64,000 bases of DNA from JAJPKK01 sp963787675 (GCA_963787675.1 CAWBDV010000007.1:62001-126000), one strand, 5' to 3'; positions 15,049-23,489 are shown, numbered from the stretch's first letter. Notes: generated by a model from the sequence alone, not told the origin. Program-made: numbers and translations.

Positions 15049-16110
15049 ATGAAGCCGGCGCTCGTCATCAAATCGGTGCGCAATCTTCGGAACGCCGTCG
15101 CTATCAACGTCAATTTCGCGCGCGGCCGCGAGTTCATTCCGAATGCCGCCCACGCGCTCGGCATCGAGACCTCGAGCGTCTGCAATCTCGAGTGCCGGTT
15201 CTGCGCCTACGTGAAGAAACAAAGCCCCAAAGTCACCATGAAGGATGCGTTCTTCAAGGACTGCATCGCACAGGCGCTCGACATGGGCTACCGCGTATTC
15301 GACCTGACGCCCTGCACCGGCGACGTCTTCATGGATCGCGGCATTTTCAACAAGCTCGAGCACATGGACAACGAGCCCGGCGTCGAGGGCTACAGCTTCT
15401 TCACCAACTTCACGATCCCCAAGGCGCAGGATGTGAAGCGCCTGTTCAACCTTCGCAAACTCACCCACATCGGGATCAGCGTCTACGGCTATGACCCCAA
15501 GACATTTGTCGAGATCACGCAATCGACCGAAAAGGTCTACCGGCGGCTCGTCTACAATCTCGAAACGTTCCTGGGGGAGGCTGACCGGCGCAAGTTCACC
15601 GCGCACTTTTCGGTGCACCCCGGCGTCGCCTCGCTGCGCGGCCGCAGCAGCGACATCACGCGGCTGATGGAGCGCATGCGCCGCGCCGGGATACCGGTCA
15701 AGGTCTCCAAGGGCGTGTACAATAACTGGGGCGGCTACATCACCAACGCCGACGTGCGTGGCTTGCCCATGAACGTGGTCGGCACCGATCTCATCTACAA
15801 GAAGGGTGCGTGCGTCCGGCTGTTCACCACGGTCCAGGTTATGGCGACCGGCATTGTCAACGGCTGCGCCTGCCGTGATGTCGATGCCACGCTCAGGCTC
15901 GGCGATCTCAATGAAACGCCGTTGCGCGACCTCATCTCAAGCCGCAATCCACGCTACATGGCGTTGATCGACCAGCAGCAGCGCGGCGACTTTCAGCCGA
16001 TCTGCCGCAGCTGCGACATGTATGCCAGCATTTATCATCGCAGCTCCGGCTACAGGAAACAGAACGTCGCGCTTGAAACGCTCGATGAGTTCAAGAAGCG
16101 GATTAGCTGA
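15049..16110 (+). CDS. Radical SAM/SPASM-like domain protein of unknown substrate
   Basis: 353 residues from the ATG at MKPALVIKSV; a TTG 45 bp upstream is possible. The radical-SAM cluster motif CxxxCxxC is visible as CNLECRFC about 40 residues in, inside ETSSVCNLECRFCAY. A C-terminal cysteine cluster (NGCACRD and PICRSCDMY) suggests an auxiliary SPASM-type Fe-S site. Such enzymes modify peptides or act as maturases, but no peptide substrate gene is obvious nearby. The flanking genes are secB and a DUF1993 gene on the same strand. The substrate cannot be named. Confidence 0.85.
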   Translation: MKPALVIKSVRNLRNAVAINVNFARGREFIPNAAHALGIETSSVCNLECRFCAYVKKQSPKVTMKDAFFKDCIAQALDMGYRVFDLTPCTGDVFMDRGIFNKLEHMDNEPGVEGYSFFTNFTIPKAQDVKRLFNLRKLTHIGISVYGYDPKTFVEITQSTEKVYRRLVYNLETFLGEADRRKFTAHFSVHPGVASLRGRSSDITRLMERMRRAGIPVKVSKGVYNNWGGYITNADVRGLPMNVVGTDLIYKKGACVRLFTTVQVMATGIVNGCACRDVDATLRLGDLNETPLRDLISSRNPRYMALIDQQQRGDFQPICRSCDMYASIYHRSSGYRKQNVALETLDEFKKRIS

Positions 16111-16226
16111 CATCGCTGCCCCGCGCGATCGGCCTTGATCCGACCACGCCTGATGTGCATGTTCCGCCGCCGGCCGCTTCCGTGGCCGTGACACCCCTCA
16201 CCCCAAACCGTCCAAGGATGCGCTCC

Positions 16227-16751
16227 ATGCCGTATTCGATGTCCCAAGCTTCGCTGCCGGTATTTGAAATCGGACTTGCTGCTTTGTTGAAGGTGCTCGA
16301 CAAGGCCGCCGCATTCGCGGAGGCAAAGAAGATTGCGCCAACGGTCCTCCCCAGCATGCGGCTCGCGCCCGACATGTTTCCGTTGTCGCGCCAGGTGCAG
16401 ATCGTTACCGACCAGGCAAAGAACGGTGGCGCTCGGCTCGCCGGCGTCGAAGCGCCCCGTTTTGAGGACAACGAAACGACAATTGAACAGCTCAAGGAGC
16501 GCGTCACCAAGGCGCTCAATTATGTGAAGACCCTTGATGCGAAGGCGATCGACGGAGCCGCGAACCGGGAGATCACCTTTCCGCTCGGTCCGAACAACAA
16601 GGGGCACATGAAGGGCGACGACTACCTCAACCACTTCGTGCTGCCGAATTTTTATTTCCACCTGACCGCTGCGTACGCGATTCTGCGCCACTGCGGCGTC
16701 GATATCGGCAAGCAGGATTATCTCGGCGCGATCCCGATGAAGATCACCTGA
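16227..16751 (+). CDS. DUF1993 family protein
   Basis: Soluble, mainly alpha-helical protein of 174 residues matching the DUF1993 pattern: MSQASLPVFEIGLAALLKVLDKA at the start, LAPDMFPLSRQVQIVTDQAK in the middle, and DDYLNHFVLPNFYFHLTAAYAILRHCGVDIGKQDYLG at the end. The fold is expected to be DinB-like. The ATG of MPYSMSQ has an AAGGA ribosome site 8 bp upstream; two upstream in-frame ATGs lack one. Function unknown. It follows the radical SAM gene by about 115 bp and converges with dnaQ. Confidence 0.85.
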   Translation: MPYSMSQASLPVFEIGLAALLKVLDKAAAFAEAKKIAPTVLPSMRLAPDMFPLSRQVQIVTDQAKNGGARLAGVEAPRFEDNETTIEQLKERVTKALNYVKTLDAKAIDGAANREITFPLGPNNKGHMKGDDYLNHFVLPNFYFHLTAAYAILRHCGVDIGKQDYLGAIPMKIT

Positions 16752-16787
16752 CGGAGTAGCGCTCAACCGTTTCGGTGTCAGCTTTGT

Positions 16788-16813
16788 CCCGGATTTCGCT
16801 TCGCTCATCCGGG
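16788..16813. repeat. REP-like hairpin between DUF1993 and dnaQ
   Basis: CCCGGAT / ATCCGGG arms flank a TTCGCTTCGCTC loop, and GCTACGGG follows. The GCGAAGCG core is shared with the repeats at 53.5, 59.8 and 61.4 kb. It lies between two convergent genes, the usual place for REP elements, and may end both transcripts. Confidence 0.6.
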
Positions 16814-16833
16814 CTACGGGCGGCGGGCTTCTT

Positions 16834-17544
16834 TCAACCCGCCATTTCCAACTCGAGGTAGTCGTTCCATATGGCCTTGGCGCCGAGTTCAGCGACCATA
16901 GCCATATGGGCGGCGAGTTCCGCGTCACTGAGACGTGGGAGCAGCGGCGTCAGCCGCAGCTTCGCCTGCCCGCCGCCATCGCGGATAACCGCGGGTCCGG
17001 TCGACACGACGATGAGGCCAAGCTGCGCCTGCCGGCCGCCGACCAGCTCGATGTAGACCTCCGCCAGCAGCTCGGCGTCCAGCAGAGCGCCGTGCTTCGT
17101 CCTTGCGCTGTTGTCGATGCCGAAACGCGCGCACAAATCGTCGAGCCGGTTCGAGACGCCCGGATATTTGCGCCGCGCCAGCAGCAAGGTGTCCACGAGG
17201 CGGTCGCGGGCGACGGTCGGCTGCTTCGCCCGTTCGAGTTCGGCGTTGAGGAAGCCGAGATCGAAGGCCGCGTTGTGCGCGACCAGCGGCGCATCGCCAA
17301 GGAAGATCATGAGATCGGTGGCGATCTCCGAAAATACCGGCTTGTCCTTGAGAAACTCGTAGGACAGGCCATGGACGCTGTATGCCTCCTGGGGCACATC
17401 GCGCTCGGGATTGATGTAGCGGTGAAAGGTCTGGCCGGTCGGGAAGCCGTTGACCACCTCGATGCAGCCGACCTCGATCAGTCGGTGCCCCTGATAGGGG
17501 TCAAGACCGGTTGTTTCGGTGTCGAATACGATCTCGCGAGTCAC
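16834..17544 (-). CDS. dnaQ: DNA polymerase III epsilon subunit (3'-5' exonuclease)
   Basis: Proofreading exonuclease of the replicative polymerase. The product is 236 residues. DEDDh motifs: Exo I FDTETTGLDP, Exo II HNAAFDLGFLN, Exo III ARTKHGALLDAELLAEVY. A short C-terminal tail is available for contact with the alpha subunit. It starts 4 bp inside the end of coaE, so dnaQ is the last gene of a leftward ppsR-maf-coaE-dnaQ run. Confidence 0.96.
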   Translation of the reverse strand: MTREIVFDTETTGLDPYQGHRLIEVGCIEVVNGFPTGQTFHRYINPERDVPQEAYSVHGLSYEFLKDKPVFSEIATDLMIFLGDAPLVAHNAAFDLGFLNAELERAKQPTVARDRLVDTLLLARRKYPGVSNRLDDLCARFGIDNSARTKHGALLDAELLAEVYIELVGGRQAQLGLIVVSTGPAVIRDGGGQAKLRLTPLLPRLSDAELAAHMAMVAELGAKAIWNDYLELEMAG

Positions 17545-18182
17545 GTCGGCTTGCTGCGGGTGCTGTCCATCTCGTTGCTGCGGTCGCGCCGAATCGGCAA
17601 TTTCGGTGCTTGGTGCAAGATGGCATGAACCTGCGCGCGAGCGAAATCCAATCCCTGCGAAGTATCCACGACAAAATCAGCGCGGCGCCGCTTTTCCTCG
17701 TCGGGCATCTGCTTGGCGAGCAGCACCTGGAATTTTGCCTCCGTCATTCCCGGCCGCTCGAAGGCGCGGGTGCGCTGTACGTCGGCGGGTGCTGATACCA
17801 CCACGACCGCATCGACGCGGCGGTCAGCGCCGGTCTCGAACAGTAACGGGATATCGAGAACGACGACGGGTGCACCGTCCTTCTCAGCTTTGTCGAGGAA
17901 GAGCAGCTCTTCGCGTCGGACGAGGGGATGCACGATGGCCTCAAGGCGGTGCAGTGCTTCCGCATTACCGAGGACTCGTTCGGCCAGGCGGGGGCGGTTG
18001 ACCCCCGCGGCATCCGTGGTGCCCGGAAAGGCCCGTTCGATCAGCGGCGGCGCTTCCCGGGAATAAAGCCGATGCACCGTGGCGTCCGCATCATGGACGG
18101 GCACTCCCGCCTCAGCGAACAGGCGTGCCGTCGTGGACTTGCCCATCCCAAGAGAGCCAGTGAGCCCGATCACCACCATCAT
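17541..18182 (-). CDS. coaE: Dephospho-CoA kinase
   Basis: Last step of coenzyme A synthesis: phosphorylates the ribose 3'-OH of dephospho-CoA. The product is 213 residues. The P-loop GSLGMGKST is at about residues 9-17. The family motifs DADATVHRLY, HPLVRREE and VVLDIPLLFETG follow. The start overlaps the maf stop (ATGATG arrangement; either ATG is possible) and the end overlaps dnaQ by 4 bp, so the operon is tightly packed. Confidence 0.96.
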   Translation of the reverse strand: MMVVIGLTGSLGMGKSTTARLFAEAGVPVHDADATVHRLYSREAPPLIERAFPGTTDAAGVNRPRLAERVLGNAEALHRLEAIVHPLVRREELLFLDKAEKDGAPVVVLDIPLLFETGADRRVDAVVVVSAPADVQRTRAFERPGMTEAKFQVLLAKQMPDEEKRRRADFVVDTSQGLDFARAQVHAILHQAPKLPIRRDRSNEMDSTRSKPT

Positions 18183-18781
18183 GCCGCGAGGCTGCCTTCG
18201 CGCCGCAGGAATTCAAGGAGTTTCAACAGCGGCAGACCGAGGATCGTGAAATGGTCGCCGTCGACCCGCGCGAAGAGATGAATGCCGATGGCCTCCAGTT
18301 GATAGGCTCCAACGCTGTCGAGGACGGCGGCGCCAGCCGTATTGAGATAGGCGTCAAGGAATGTGTCGGACAGATTCCGCATGGTCAGGCTGGCGGTATC
18401 CGTGGCGGCGAATAGCAGTTCCCCGTCTCGCGCGACCGCGACTGCCGAATGAAGCTCATGCGTCTGCCCCGAAAGTACTCTCAGCTGTTCGCGGGCAGCC
18501 GCACGGTCCTTGGGCTTATCGAAGCGGCGCGTGCCGAGTGCAAGCGTCTGATCCGCCCCAACCACAAGGCGATGAGCCATCGCCACGGCTTTCGCCTTTT
18601 CGCCGGCCAGGAGCACGGCCGTCTCGACCGGTCCGCGCGGCCCCGCCGCTGCCTCGATGGCGCGCTCATCAAGATCGGGAACGCGCACCTCGATCGGAAT
18701 GCCCGCGCCTTCCAGCATCGCGCGGCGCGGGCTACTGCGGGAAGCGAGCACGAGGGGCTCGGCGGCACGCCACAACGGCAT
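18179..18781 (-). CDS. maf: Maf-like nucleotide pyrophosphatase
   Basis: House-cleaning nucleoside triphosphate pyrophosphatase acting on modified or non-canonical nucleotides. The product is 200 residues. LASRSSPRRAMLEGAGI at the N-terminus matches the S-x-S-P-R-R substrate-binding motif. VVGADQTLALG carries the catalytic Asp, and SVGAYQLEAIG the Q-loop. It lies 3 bp after ppsR and overlaps coaE. The subfamily (dTTP/UTP versus m7GTP) is not settled by eye. Confidence 0.93.
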   Translation of the reverse strand: MPLWRAAEPLVLASRSSPRRAMLEGAGIPIEVRVPDLDERAIEAAAGPRGPVETAVLLAGEKAKAVAMAHRLVVGADQTLALGTRRFDKPKDRAAAREQLRVLSGQTHELHSAVAVARDGELLFAATDTASLTMRNLSDTFLDAYLNTAGAAVLDSVGAYQLEAIGIHLFARVDGDHFTILGLPLLKLLEFLRREGSLAA

Positions 18782-18784
18782 CGC

Positions 18785-19624
18785 TCACTCCACCGGAGCG
18801 CGGCGCCGCTCAGTGAGCAAAGCGATGATCGCTGAGGCTGTTTCCTCGATGGAGCGTCGGGTCACGTCGATTAGCGGCCAGTTGTGCTTGGTGCAAAGCC
18901 GGCGTGAGAAAGCAACCTCCTCGGCCACCGCCTGGCGATCGATATATTGATCGTCTTCACGTTGCACGTTGAGGCCAAGCAAGCGGTTCTGCCGGATTTG
19001 AACGATCCGCTCGGGGCTCGCAAACAAGCCAACAACGAGAGGATTGCGGACTGATTCGAGCTGGGAGGGCACCGGCACTCCCGGGACCAGGGGAATGTTG
19101 GCGGTCTTCACGCCGCGATTCGCGAGATAGATGGATGTTGGTGTTTTCGAGGTCCGGGACACTCCCAGCAAAACAACGTCGGCACTTTCGAGATCCTCGG
19201 TCAGCTGTCCATCGTCATGCATCATCGTGTAGTTGAGCGCATCAATGCGCTTGAAATATTCGGCGTTGAGCATGTGCTGGGCGCCGACCTTGTGGGTGGA
19301 TTCCGCGCCGAGATAGGCCTGAAACAGGCGCAGCACCGGACCGAGGATCGACAGGCAAGGCAATCCGAGCTCACGGCTCTTGCCCTCCAAGCGATCAATC
19401 AGGACCTGATCGAGCAGCGTATAAAGAATGACGCCCGGCGCTTCTTCGATTTCCACCAGCACACGATCAAGCTGCCGGTTCGTTCGGACCGCCGGAAAGA
19501 CGTGCTCGACCGGCGTTGCATTGACATATTGGGCGCTGGCCGCACGCGCGACGGTAATCAACGTCTCGCCGGTCGAATCGGAGACCAGGTGCAGGTGGAA
19601 GAAGCTCGGATTGCGGTGCGGCAT
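18785..19624 (-). CDS. ppsR: Pyruvate phosphate dikinase regulatory protein (DUF299, RP001 homologue)
   Basis: Bifunctional kinase/phosphorylase that switches PEP synthase or pyruvate phosphate dikinase off and on. The start MPHRNPSFFHLHLVSDSTGET is preferred (279 residues) because related proteins begin just before SYFHLHLVSDSTGET; an ATG 45 bp upstream would give 294. The phosphate-binding loop GVSRTSKTPTSIYLANRG is present. The ppsR|hemE junction matches the two genes that border the Caulobacter origin. First gene of the leftward ppsR-maf-coaE-dnaQ operon. Confidence 0.93.
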   Translation of the reverse strand: MPHRNPSFFHLHLVSDSTGETLITVARAASAQYVNATPVEHVFPAVRTNRQLDRVLVEIEEAPGVILYTLLDQVLIDRLEGKSRELGLPCLSILGPVLRLFQAYLGAESTHKVGAQHMLNAEYFKRIDALNYTMMHDDGQLTEDLESADVVLLGVSRTSKTPTSIYLANRGVKTANIPLVPGVPVPSQLESVRNPLVVGLFASPERIVQIRQNRLLGLNVQREDDQYIDRQAVAEEVAFSRRLCTKHNWPLIDVTRRSIEETASAIIALLTERRRAPVE

Positions 19625-19906
19625 CAACCGGATCGTGGGATCGCTGTGGACCGCTGGGGAGAAAGCCACGGCGTGCGGGCGAGGGCAAGCGCCTGAGGAC
19701 TAAGACGATGCACCGGCATCCACATTGTCCTCGGCGAGGATAAGATCGCCGCAGCAAATGAACGATGTGGGAATCAAGGTGCGTTGCCGCATCCCACATC
19801 ATGGTGGAAGCAGCAACATATTGCAGATACAAGAGAAAGAAGAAGAGCCGCGATGCGCTGCCAAGTCGATTATCAGATTGTCCTCAGGGGGCAAATGGCG
19901 AATTGA

Positions 19907-19915
19907 TGTGGATCA
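19907..19915 (-). promoter_or_regulatory. DnaA box (TGATCCACA on the minus strand)
   Basis: Exact match to the moderate-affinity G-box sequence known from the Caulobacter origin. It lies in the ppsR-hemE gap beside an AT-rich tract. Confidence 0.6.
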
Positions 19916-19973
19916 CGAGTTGTGAGTCTTATCCAACGCCCAAAAGAAAAATCAAAGAGTTCTAGACTCTTTT

Positions 19974-19979
19974 TATATT
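19974..19979 (+). promoter_or_regulatory. Possible -10 element for hemE
   Basis: TATATT lies 15 bp before the hemE ATG, right after a short AGAGT/ACTCT palindrome. No convincing -35 partner is seen at 17 bp spacing, so this is tentative. Confidence 0.3.
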
Positions 19980-19993
19980 GGTAGACTTGATCG

Positions 19994-21041
19994 ATGAGTT
20001 CCCCGCGTTCGCAGTCTTCAATCCTTCGTGTGTTGGATGGTCAGACCATCGATTGTCCGCCCGTTTGGTTGATGCGTCAGGCTGGACGATACCTGCCGGA
20101 GTACCGTGAGGTGCGGGCGAATGTCGGCTCGTTCCTCGATCTGTGCTTTACGCCCAAACTCGCAGCCGAAGTAACGCTGCAACCGATCAGAAGGTTCGGG
20201 TTCGATGCAGCGATTTTGTTTTCCGATATTCTGGTCGTACCGCACGCACTGGGACAGACCGTTACCTTCGAGGCCGGAGAAGGGCCGCGCCTGACACCTA
20301 CGATCGAGGCTGCCGGTCTTGCCGGGTTTCGTGAGACGGTTGATCTCGATCTTCTGGCGCCGGTGTTCGAGGTTATCCGCCTCGTGCGGACTCAATTGCC
20401 GGTAGAAACAGCTCTGTTAGGCTTTTGCGGTGCCCCCTGGACAGTGGCCACTTACATGGTGGCTGGGCGCGGCACGGCGGATCAGGGACCGGCGCGTCTG
20501 TTGGCGTATCGCAACCCTGGGGACTTTGGGAAATTGATCGATCGGCTGGTTGATGCATCGATCGATTACCTCGTGGCGCAACTTCGTGCGGGCGTCGATG
20601 CCGTGCAGATATTCGACACCTGGGCCGGAGTGCTTGGACCCGCCGAGTTCCTGCGGTGGTGCGTGATGCCGGTCGTGCGTATCGTTGACGGGGTCCGCAG
20701 CAGGATCCCCGGTGCACGGATCATCGCTTTTCCGCGTGGGGCCGGCACCTTGCTCCCGCTTTACGCGGACAAGGTCATGGCCAACGCGATCGGCCTCGAC
20801 TGGATGATTGATCGCGGGTTTGCCCGGAACTCCGTGCGGGACTTCGCGCGCGGTGCAGGGCAACCTCGATCCGCTGGTCTTGCTGGCCGGCGGCGCGGCG
20901 CTTGACCGCGAGGTCGATGAAGTCCTTGCGGCTTTCTCGCGTGGGCCGTTCATCTTCAACCTTGGCCACGGCATCCTTCCCGAGACGCCAATCGCCAATG
21001 TGGAGCGAATGCTGGCGCGCATCAGAAAGTCAGGCTCGTGA
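19994..21041 (+). CDS. hemE: Uroporphyrinogen decarboxylase HemE, frame broken by a 2-nt deletion in a CG run
   Basis: Converts uroporphyrinogen III to coproporphyrinogen III in heme synthesis. The first frame runs from MSSPRSQSSILRVLDGQTID, with PPVWLMRQAGRYLPEYR (substrate-binding Arg residues) and FSDILVVPHALG, through GFARNSVRDFA near 20848. It then goes out of register and stops at 20905. The conserved C-terminal part AVQGNLDPLVLLAGG to NVERMLARIRK is present one frame over and ends at 21041. Adding CG to the run CGCGCGCG at 20845-20852 restores a 349-residue protein, normal for HemE. The gene is normally essential, so an assembly or sequencing error is likely, but a real lesion cannot be excluded. 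Confidence 0.9.
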
Positions 21042-21574
21042 CAACGGCGCCAAGCGTGGTCTCGTCCGCGGTGCACTGGATCCGGGTCATCGTCGGGGTC
21101 TTGGCCGCGGCGATCATTTTTGGCGGCCTTGCCCTTTGGCATCCACCGCGACTCTATCTGTGGATCAAGGCAGTCCACGTGATGGCGGTGATTTCGTGGA
21201 TGGCCGGCATGCTCTATCTGCCGCGGCTCTTCGTTTACCATTGCGAGGCTGAAATCGGGTCAAAGCAGTCCGAGACCTTCAAGGTCATGGAGCGGCGACT
21301 GCTGCGGGGAATCATTAATCCGTCGATGGCGGTCACCTGGGGTCTCGGCTTGTGGCTCGCCTACGATAGCGGCCTTTGGGCGGACCATTGGCTTCAGCTC
21401 AAGGTGGTGTTTGTCGCTATCCTCTCGGGAATCCATGGCATGCTGGTGCGGTGGACCCGCGATTTTGCCGCTGACCAAAACCGGCATACCCAGCGTTTCT
21501 ACCGGATTATCAACGAGATTCCGGCGCTTCTCATGGTCGGAATCGTTATTCTGGTGGTCGTCAAGCCGTTTTAA
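21038..21574 (+). CDS. hemJ: Protoporphyrinogen IX oxidase, HemJ type
   Basis: Membrane protein that oxidises protoporphyrinogen IX to protoporphyrin IX in many alphaproteobacteria. The product is 178 residues with a GTG start overlapping the hemE stop by 4 bp. Five hydrophobic segments are visible: about 13-32, 37-65, 88-105, 114-132 and 158-176. Conserved residues are the His in KAVHVMAVISWMAGMLYLPRLFVYH and the run HGMLVRWTRDFA. Its position directly after hemE supports the heme role. Confidence 0.92.
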   Translation: MTTAPSVVSSAVHWIRVIVGVLAAAIIFGGLALWHPPRLYLWIKAVHVMAVISWMAGMLYLPRLFVYHCEAEIGSKQSETFKVMERRLLRGIINPSMAVTWGLGLWLAYDSGLWADHWLQLKVVFVAILSGIHGMLVRWTRDFAADQNRHTQRFYRIINEIPALLMVGIVILVVVKPF

Positions 21575-21800
21575 CTGTGTAAGGAAATCGTCTTTAGTCA
21601 GGAACTCTTGCGCTGGCGACGAACATTTCCTATGTTCGCGCCATCTCACCTAACGCAGGCGATACTTGCGAGGATGGCCCGAAGTAAGCGGTCCTACCCG
21701 CTGTATCAGACCAAAGGCGTTTAGCTGCGCCGCAAACCTGCGATCCCTCCCTTCATTATCGCGACCGCGTTTTCGCACCGGCCGCACAAGGATAACCCGC

Positions 21801-23105
21801 ATGCGGGAAATGAAACTCCAGGAACTCAAATCCAAATCGCCGGTCGAATTGCTGCGATTTGCCGAGGAGCACAGCGTCGAGAACGCCTCGACCATGCGCA
21901 AGCAAGAGCTGATGTTTGCGATTCTCAAGCAGCTGGCCGGCAAGGAAGTCGACATCATCGGCGAAGGCGTGGTCGAGGTGCTGCAGGACGGCTTCGGCTT
22001 CCTGCGGGCGCCCGAGGCCAACTATCTGCCTGGTCCTGACGATATCTACGTCTCGCCATCGCAGATCAGGCGATTCGGCCTGCGCACCGGCGACACGGTT
22101 GAGGGCGAAATCAGAAGTCCGAAAGAGGGCGAGCGCTATTTCGCGCTGCTCAAGGTCAACACGATCAACTTCGAAGAGCCCGAGAAGGCTCGCCATAAGA
22201 TCAATTTCGACAACCTGACGCCGCTCTATCCTGATGAGCGGCTGCGCATGGAGCACGAGGATCCGACCAAGAAGGACCTCTCTGCGCGCGTCATCGACAT
22301 CGTGGCGCCAATCGGTAAAGGGCAGCGCGCACTGATTGTGTCGCCGCCGCGCACCGGCAAGACCGTGCTCCTGCAGAACATCGCCCACTCGATCACGTCT
22401 AATCACCCGGAGTGCTATCTGATCGTGCTGCTCATCGACGAGCGGCCGGAAGAAGTCACCGACATGCAGCGATCGGTCAAAGGCGAGGTCATTTCCTCGA
22501 CCTTCGACGAACCGGCGCAACGCCACGTCCAGGTGGCCGAGATGGTGATCGAAAAGGCGAAGCGCCTTGTCGAACACGGCCGCGATGTGGTGATTCTGCT
22601 CGACTCCATCACCCGACTCGGCCGCGCTTACAACACCGTGGTGCCGTCATCGGGCAAGGTGTTGACCGGCGGCGTCGACGCCAACGCTCTGCAGCGGCCG
22701 AAGCGGTTTTTCGGCGCGGCGCGTAACATCGAGGAGGGCGGCTCGCTGACCATCATCGCGACGGCGCTGATCGATACCGGCAGCCGCATGGACGAAGTGA
22801 TCTTCGAGGAATTCAAGGGCACCGGCAACTCGGAACTCATCCTCGATCGCAAGGTGTCCGACAAGCGCACCTACCCGGCAATCGATATCACCCGCTCCGG
22901 TACCCGTAAGGATGAGCTGCTGACGCCGCCCGACGTGCTGAAGAAGATGTTCGTGCTGCGCCGGATCCTGACCCCGATGGGCACCACCGATGCCATCGAC
23001 TTCCTGCTCGACAAGCTGCGTAATACCAAGAGCAACGCCGAGTTCTTCGAGTTCGATGAATACTTAAGTTCAGCAACGTCCGGCAGTTTCATACTGCTCT
23101 CGTGA
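21801..23105 (+). CDS. rho: Transcription termination factor Rho, C-terminus altered by a 1-nt insertion
   Basis: Hexameric RNA-dependent ATPase that ends transcription. Start MREMKLQELKSKSPVELL; N-terminal domain to about residue 45, CSD-type RNA-binding domain with GFGFLRAPEANYLPG, Walker A in PPRTGKT, R-loop and Q-loop regions in RPEEVTDMQRSVKGEV. The written frame gives 434 residues ending EFFEFDEYLSSATSGSFILLS. Removing one T from GAGTTCGATG at 23049-23058 gives EFFESMNT and a TAA at 23065-23067: 421 residues, the common alphaproteobacterial length and ending. An indel error or a real C-terminal extension are the two readings. A strong hairpin terminator follows. Confidence 0.95.
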   Translation: MREMKLQELKSKSPVELLRFAEEHSVENASTMRKQELMFAILKQLAGKEVDIIGEGVVEVLQDGFGFLRAPEANYLPGPDDIYVSPSQIRRFGLRTGDTVEGEIRSPKEGERYFALLKVNTINFEEPEKARHKINFDNLTPLYPDERLRMEHEDPTKKDLSARVIDIVAPIGKGQRALIVSPPRTGKTVLLQNIAHSITSNHPECYLIVLLIDERPEEVTDMQRSVKGEVISSTFDEPAQRHVQVAEMVIEKAKRLVEHGRDVVILLDSITRLGRAYNTVVPSSGKVLTGGVDANALQRPKRFFGAARNIEEGGSLTIIATALIDTGSRMDEVIFEEFKGTGNSELILDRKVSDKRTYPAIDITRSGTRKDELLTPPDVLKKMFVLRRILTPMGTTDAIDFLLDKLRNTKSNAEFFEFDEYLSSATSGSFILLS

Positions 23106-23108
23106 AAA

Positions 23109-23137
23109 CGCCCGCCTCCATCGAGGCGGGCGCTTTT
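23109..23137 (+). terminator. Rho-independent terminator after rho
   Basis: Perfect 10-bp stem CGCCCGCCTC/GAGGCGGGCG with a CATC loop, followed by CTTTTCG. It is a strong intrinsic terminator at the end of the rho transcript. Confidence 0.88.
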
Positions 23138-23165
23138 CGTTGTTCGTTGCCGATGAGCGTACGGC

Positions 23166-23489
23166 TTATTGTTTGACCCACTTGGTCCCGTTCGACCATT
23201 CGATCGAGCGGTCGGGCATGATGCGACCGAGCGCGTTGAACGGTGGTCCGGCACTCACAGTGATCGGACTGGTGATCTTCGCGTTGGCGACTTCATTCGG
23301 ATTGAGGTTGAGGGTGACGTCCTTGCCGGTCTGCGTGATCGTCAGCGACTGTCCGACCCATTTGCACGAATCGGGCTCAGGCACGCAGCGATAGGTGCCG
23401 GCCAGGTTCGGCTCTTGGGCTTGCGCAAGTGCGGGCACGACCGATGCGGCCGCCGCGAGCAATGCAAGGGACACCAGATTTTTAAGCAT
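23166..23489 (-). CDS. Small secreted protein of unknown function
   Basis: 107 residues. MLKNLVSLALLAAAASVVPALAQA is a clear Sec signal peptide with an AQA cleavage site. The mature part is about 83 residues, with one Cys pair (YRCVPEPDSCKW) that could form a disulphide. It is beta-rich by composition (QSLTITQTGKDVTLNLNPNEVA). The ATG has a GGAGGAAG ribosome site 4-11 bp upstream. It resembles short periplasmic proteins common in Bradyrhizobium-like genomes; no function known to me. It converges with rho. Confidence 0.75.
   Translation of the reverse strand: MLKNLVSLALLAAAASVVPALAQAQEPNLAGTYRCVPEPDSCKWVGQSLTITQTGKDVTLNLNPNEVANAKITSPITVSAGPPFNALGRIMPDRSIEWSNGTKWVKQ

Larger units (their letters stand above)
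19625..19993. other. Probable chromosomal replication origin region (oriC) between ppsR and hemE
   Basis: About 370 bp without a gene between divergent ppsR and hemE. This is the same pair that flanks Cori in Caulobacter and the predicted origin in other alphaproteobacteria. One exact TGATCCACA-type DnaA box lies at 19907-19915 on the minus strand. Weaker matches are GCATCCACA at 19716-19724 and TTATCCAAC at 19929-19937. A 9-bp inverted repeat GATGTGGGA/TCCCACATC lies at 19764-19772 and 19792-19800. An AT-rich tract covers 19941-19980. No CtrA full site (TTAA-N7-TTAA) is seen. Assignment rests on synteny plus these motifs; a GC-skew plot would test it. Confidence 0.7.

Noticed and set aside
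16050..16928. A 292-residue minus-strand frame over DUF1993 and the dnaQ end
   Set aside because: It opposes two recognised genes and shows no recognisable domain.
20808..21041. Separate small gene for the hemE C-terminus
   Set aside because: The segment is the missing HemE C-terminal domain in register with a 2-nt indel; an independent 77-residue protein is unlikely.
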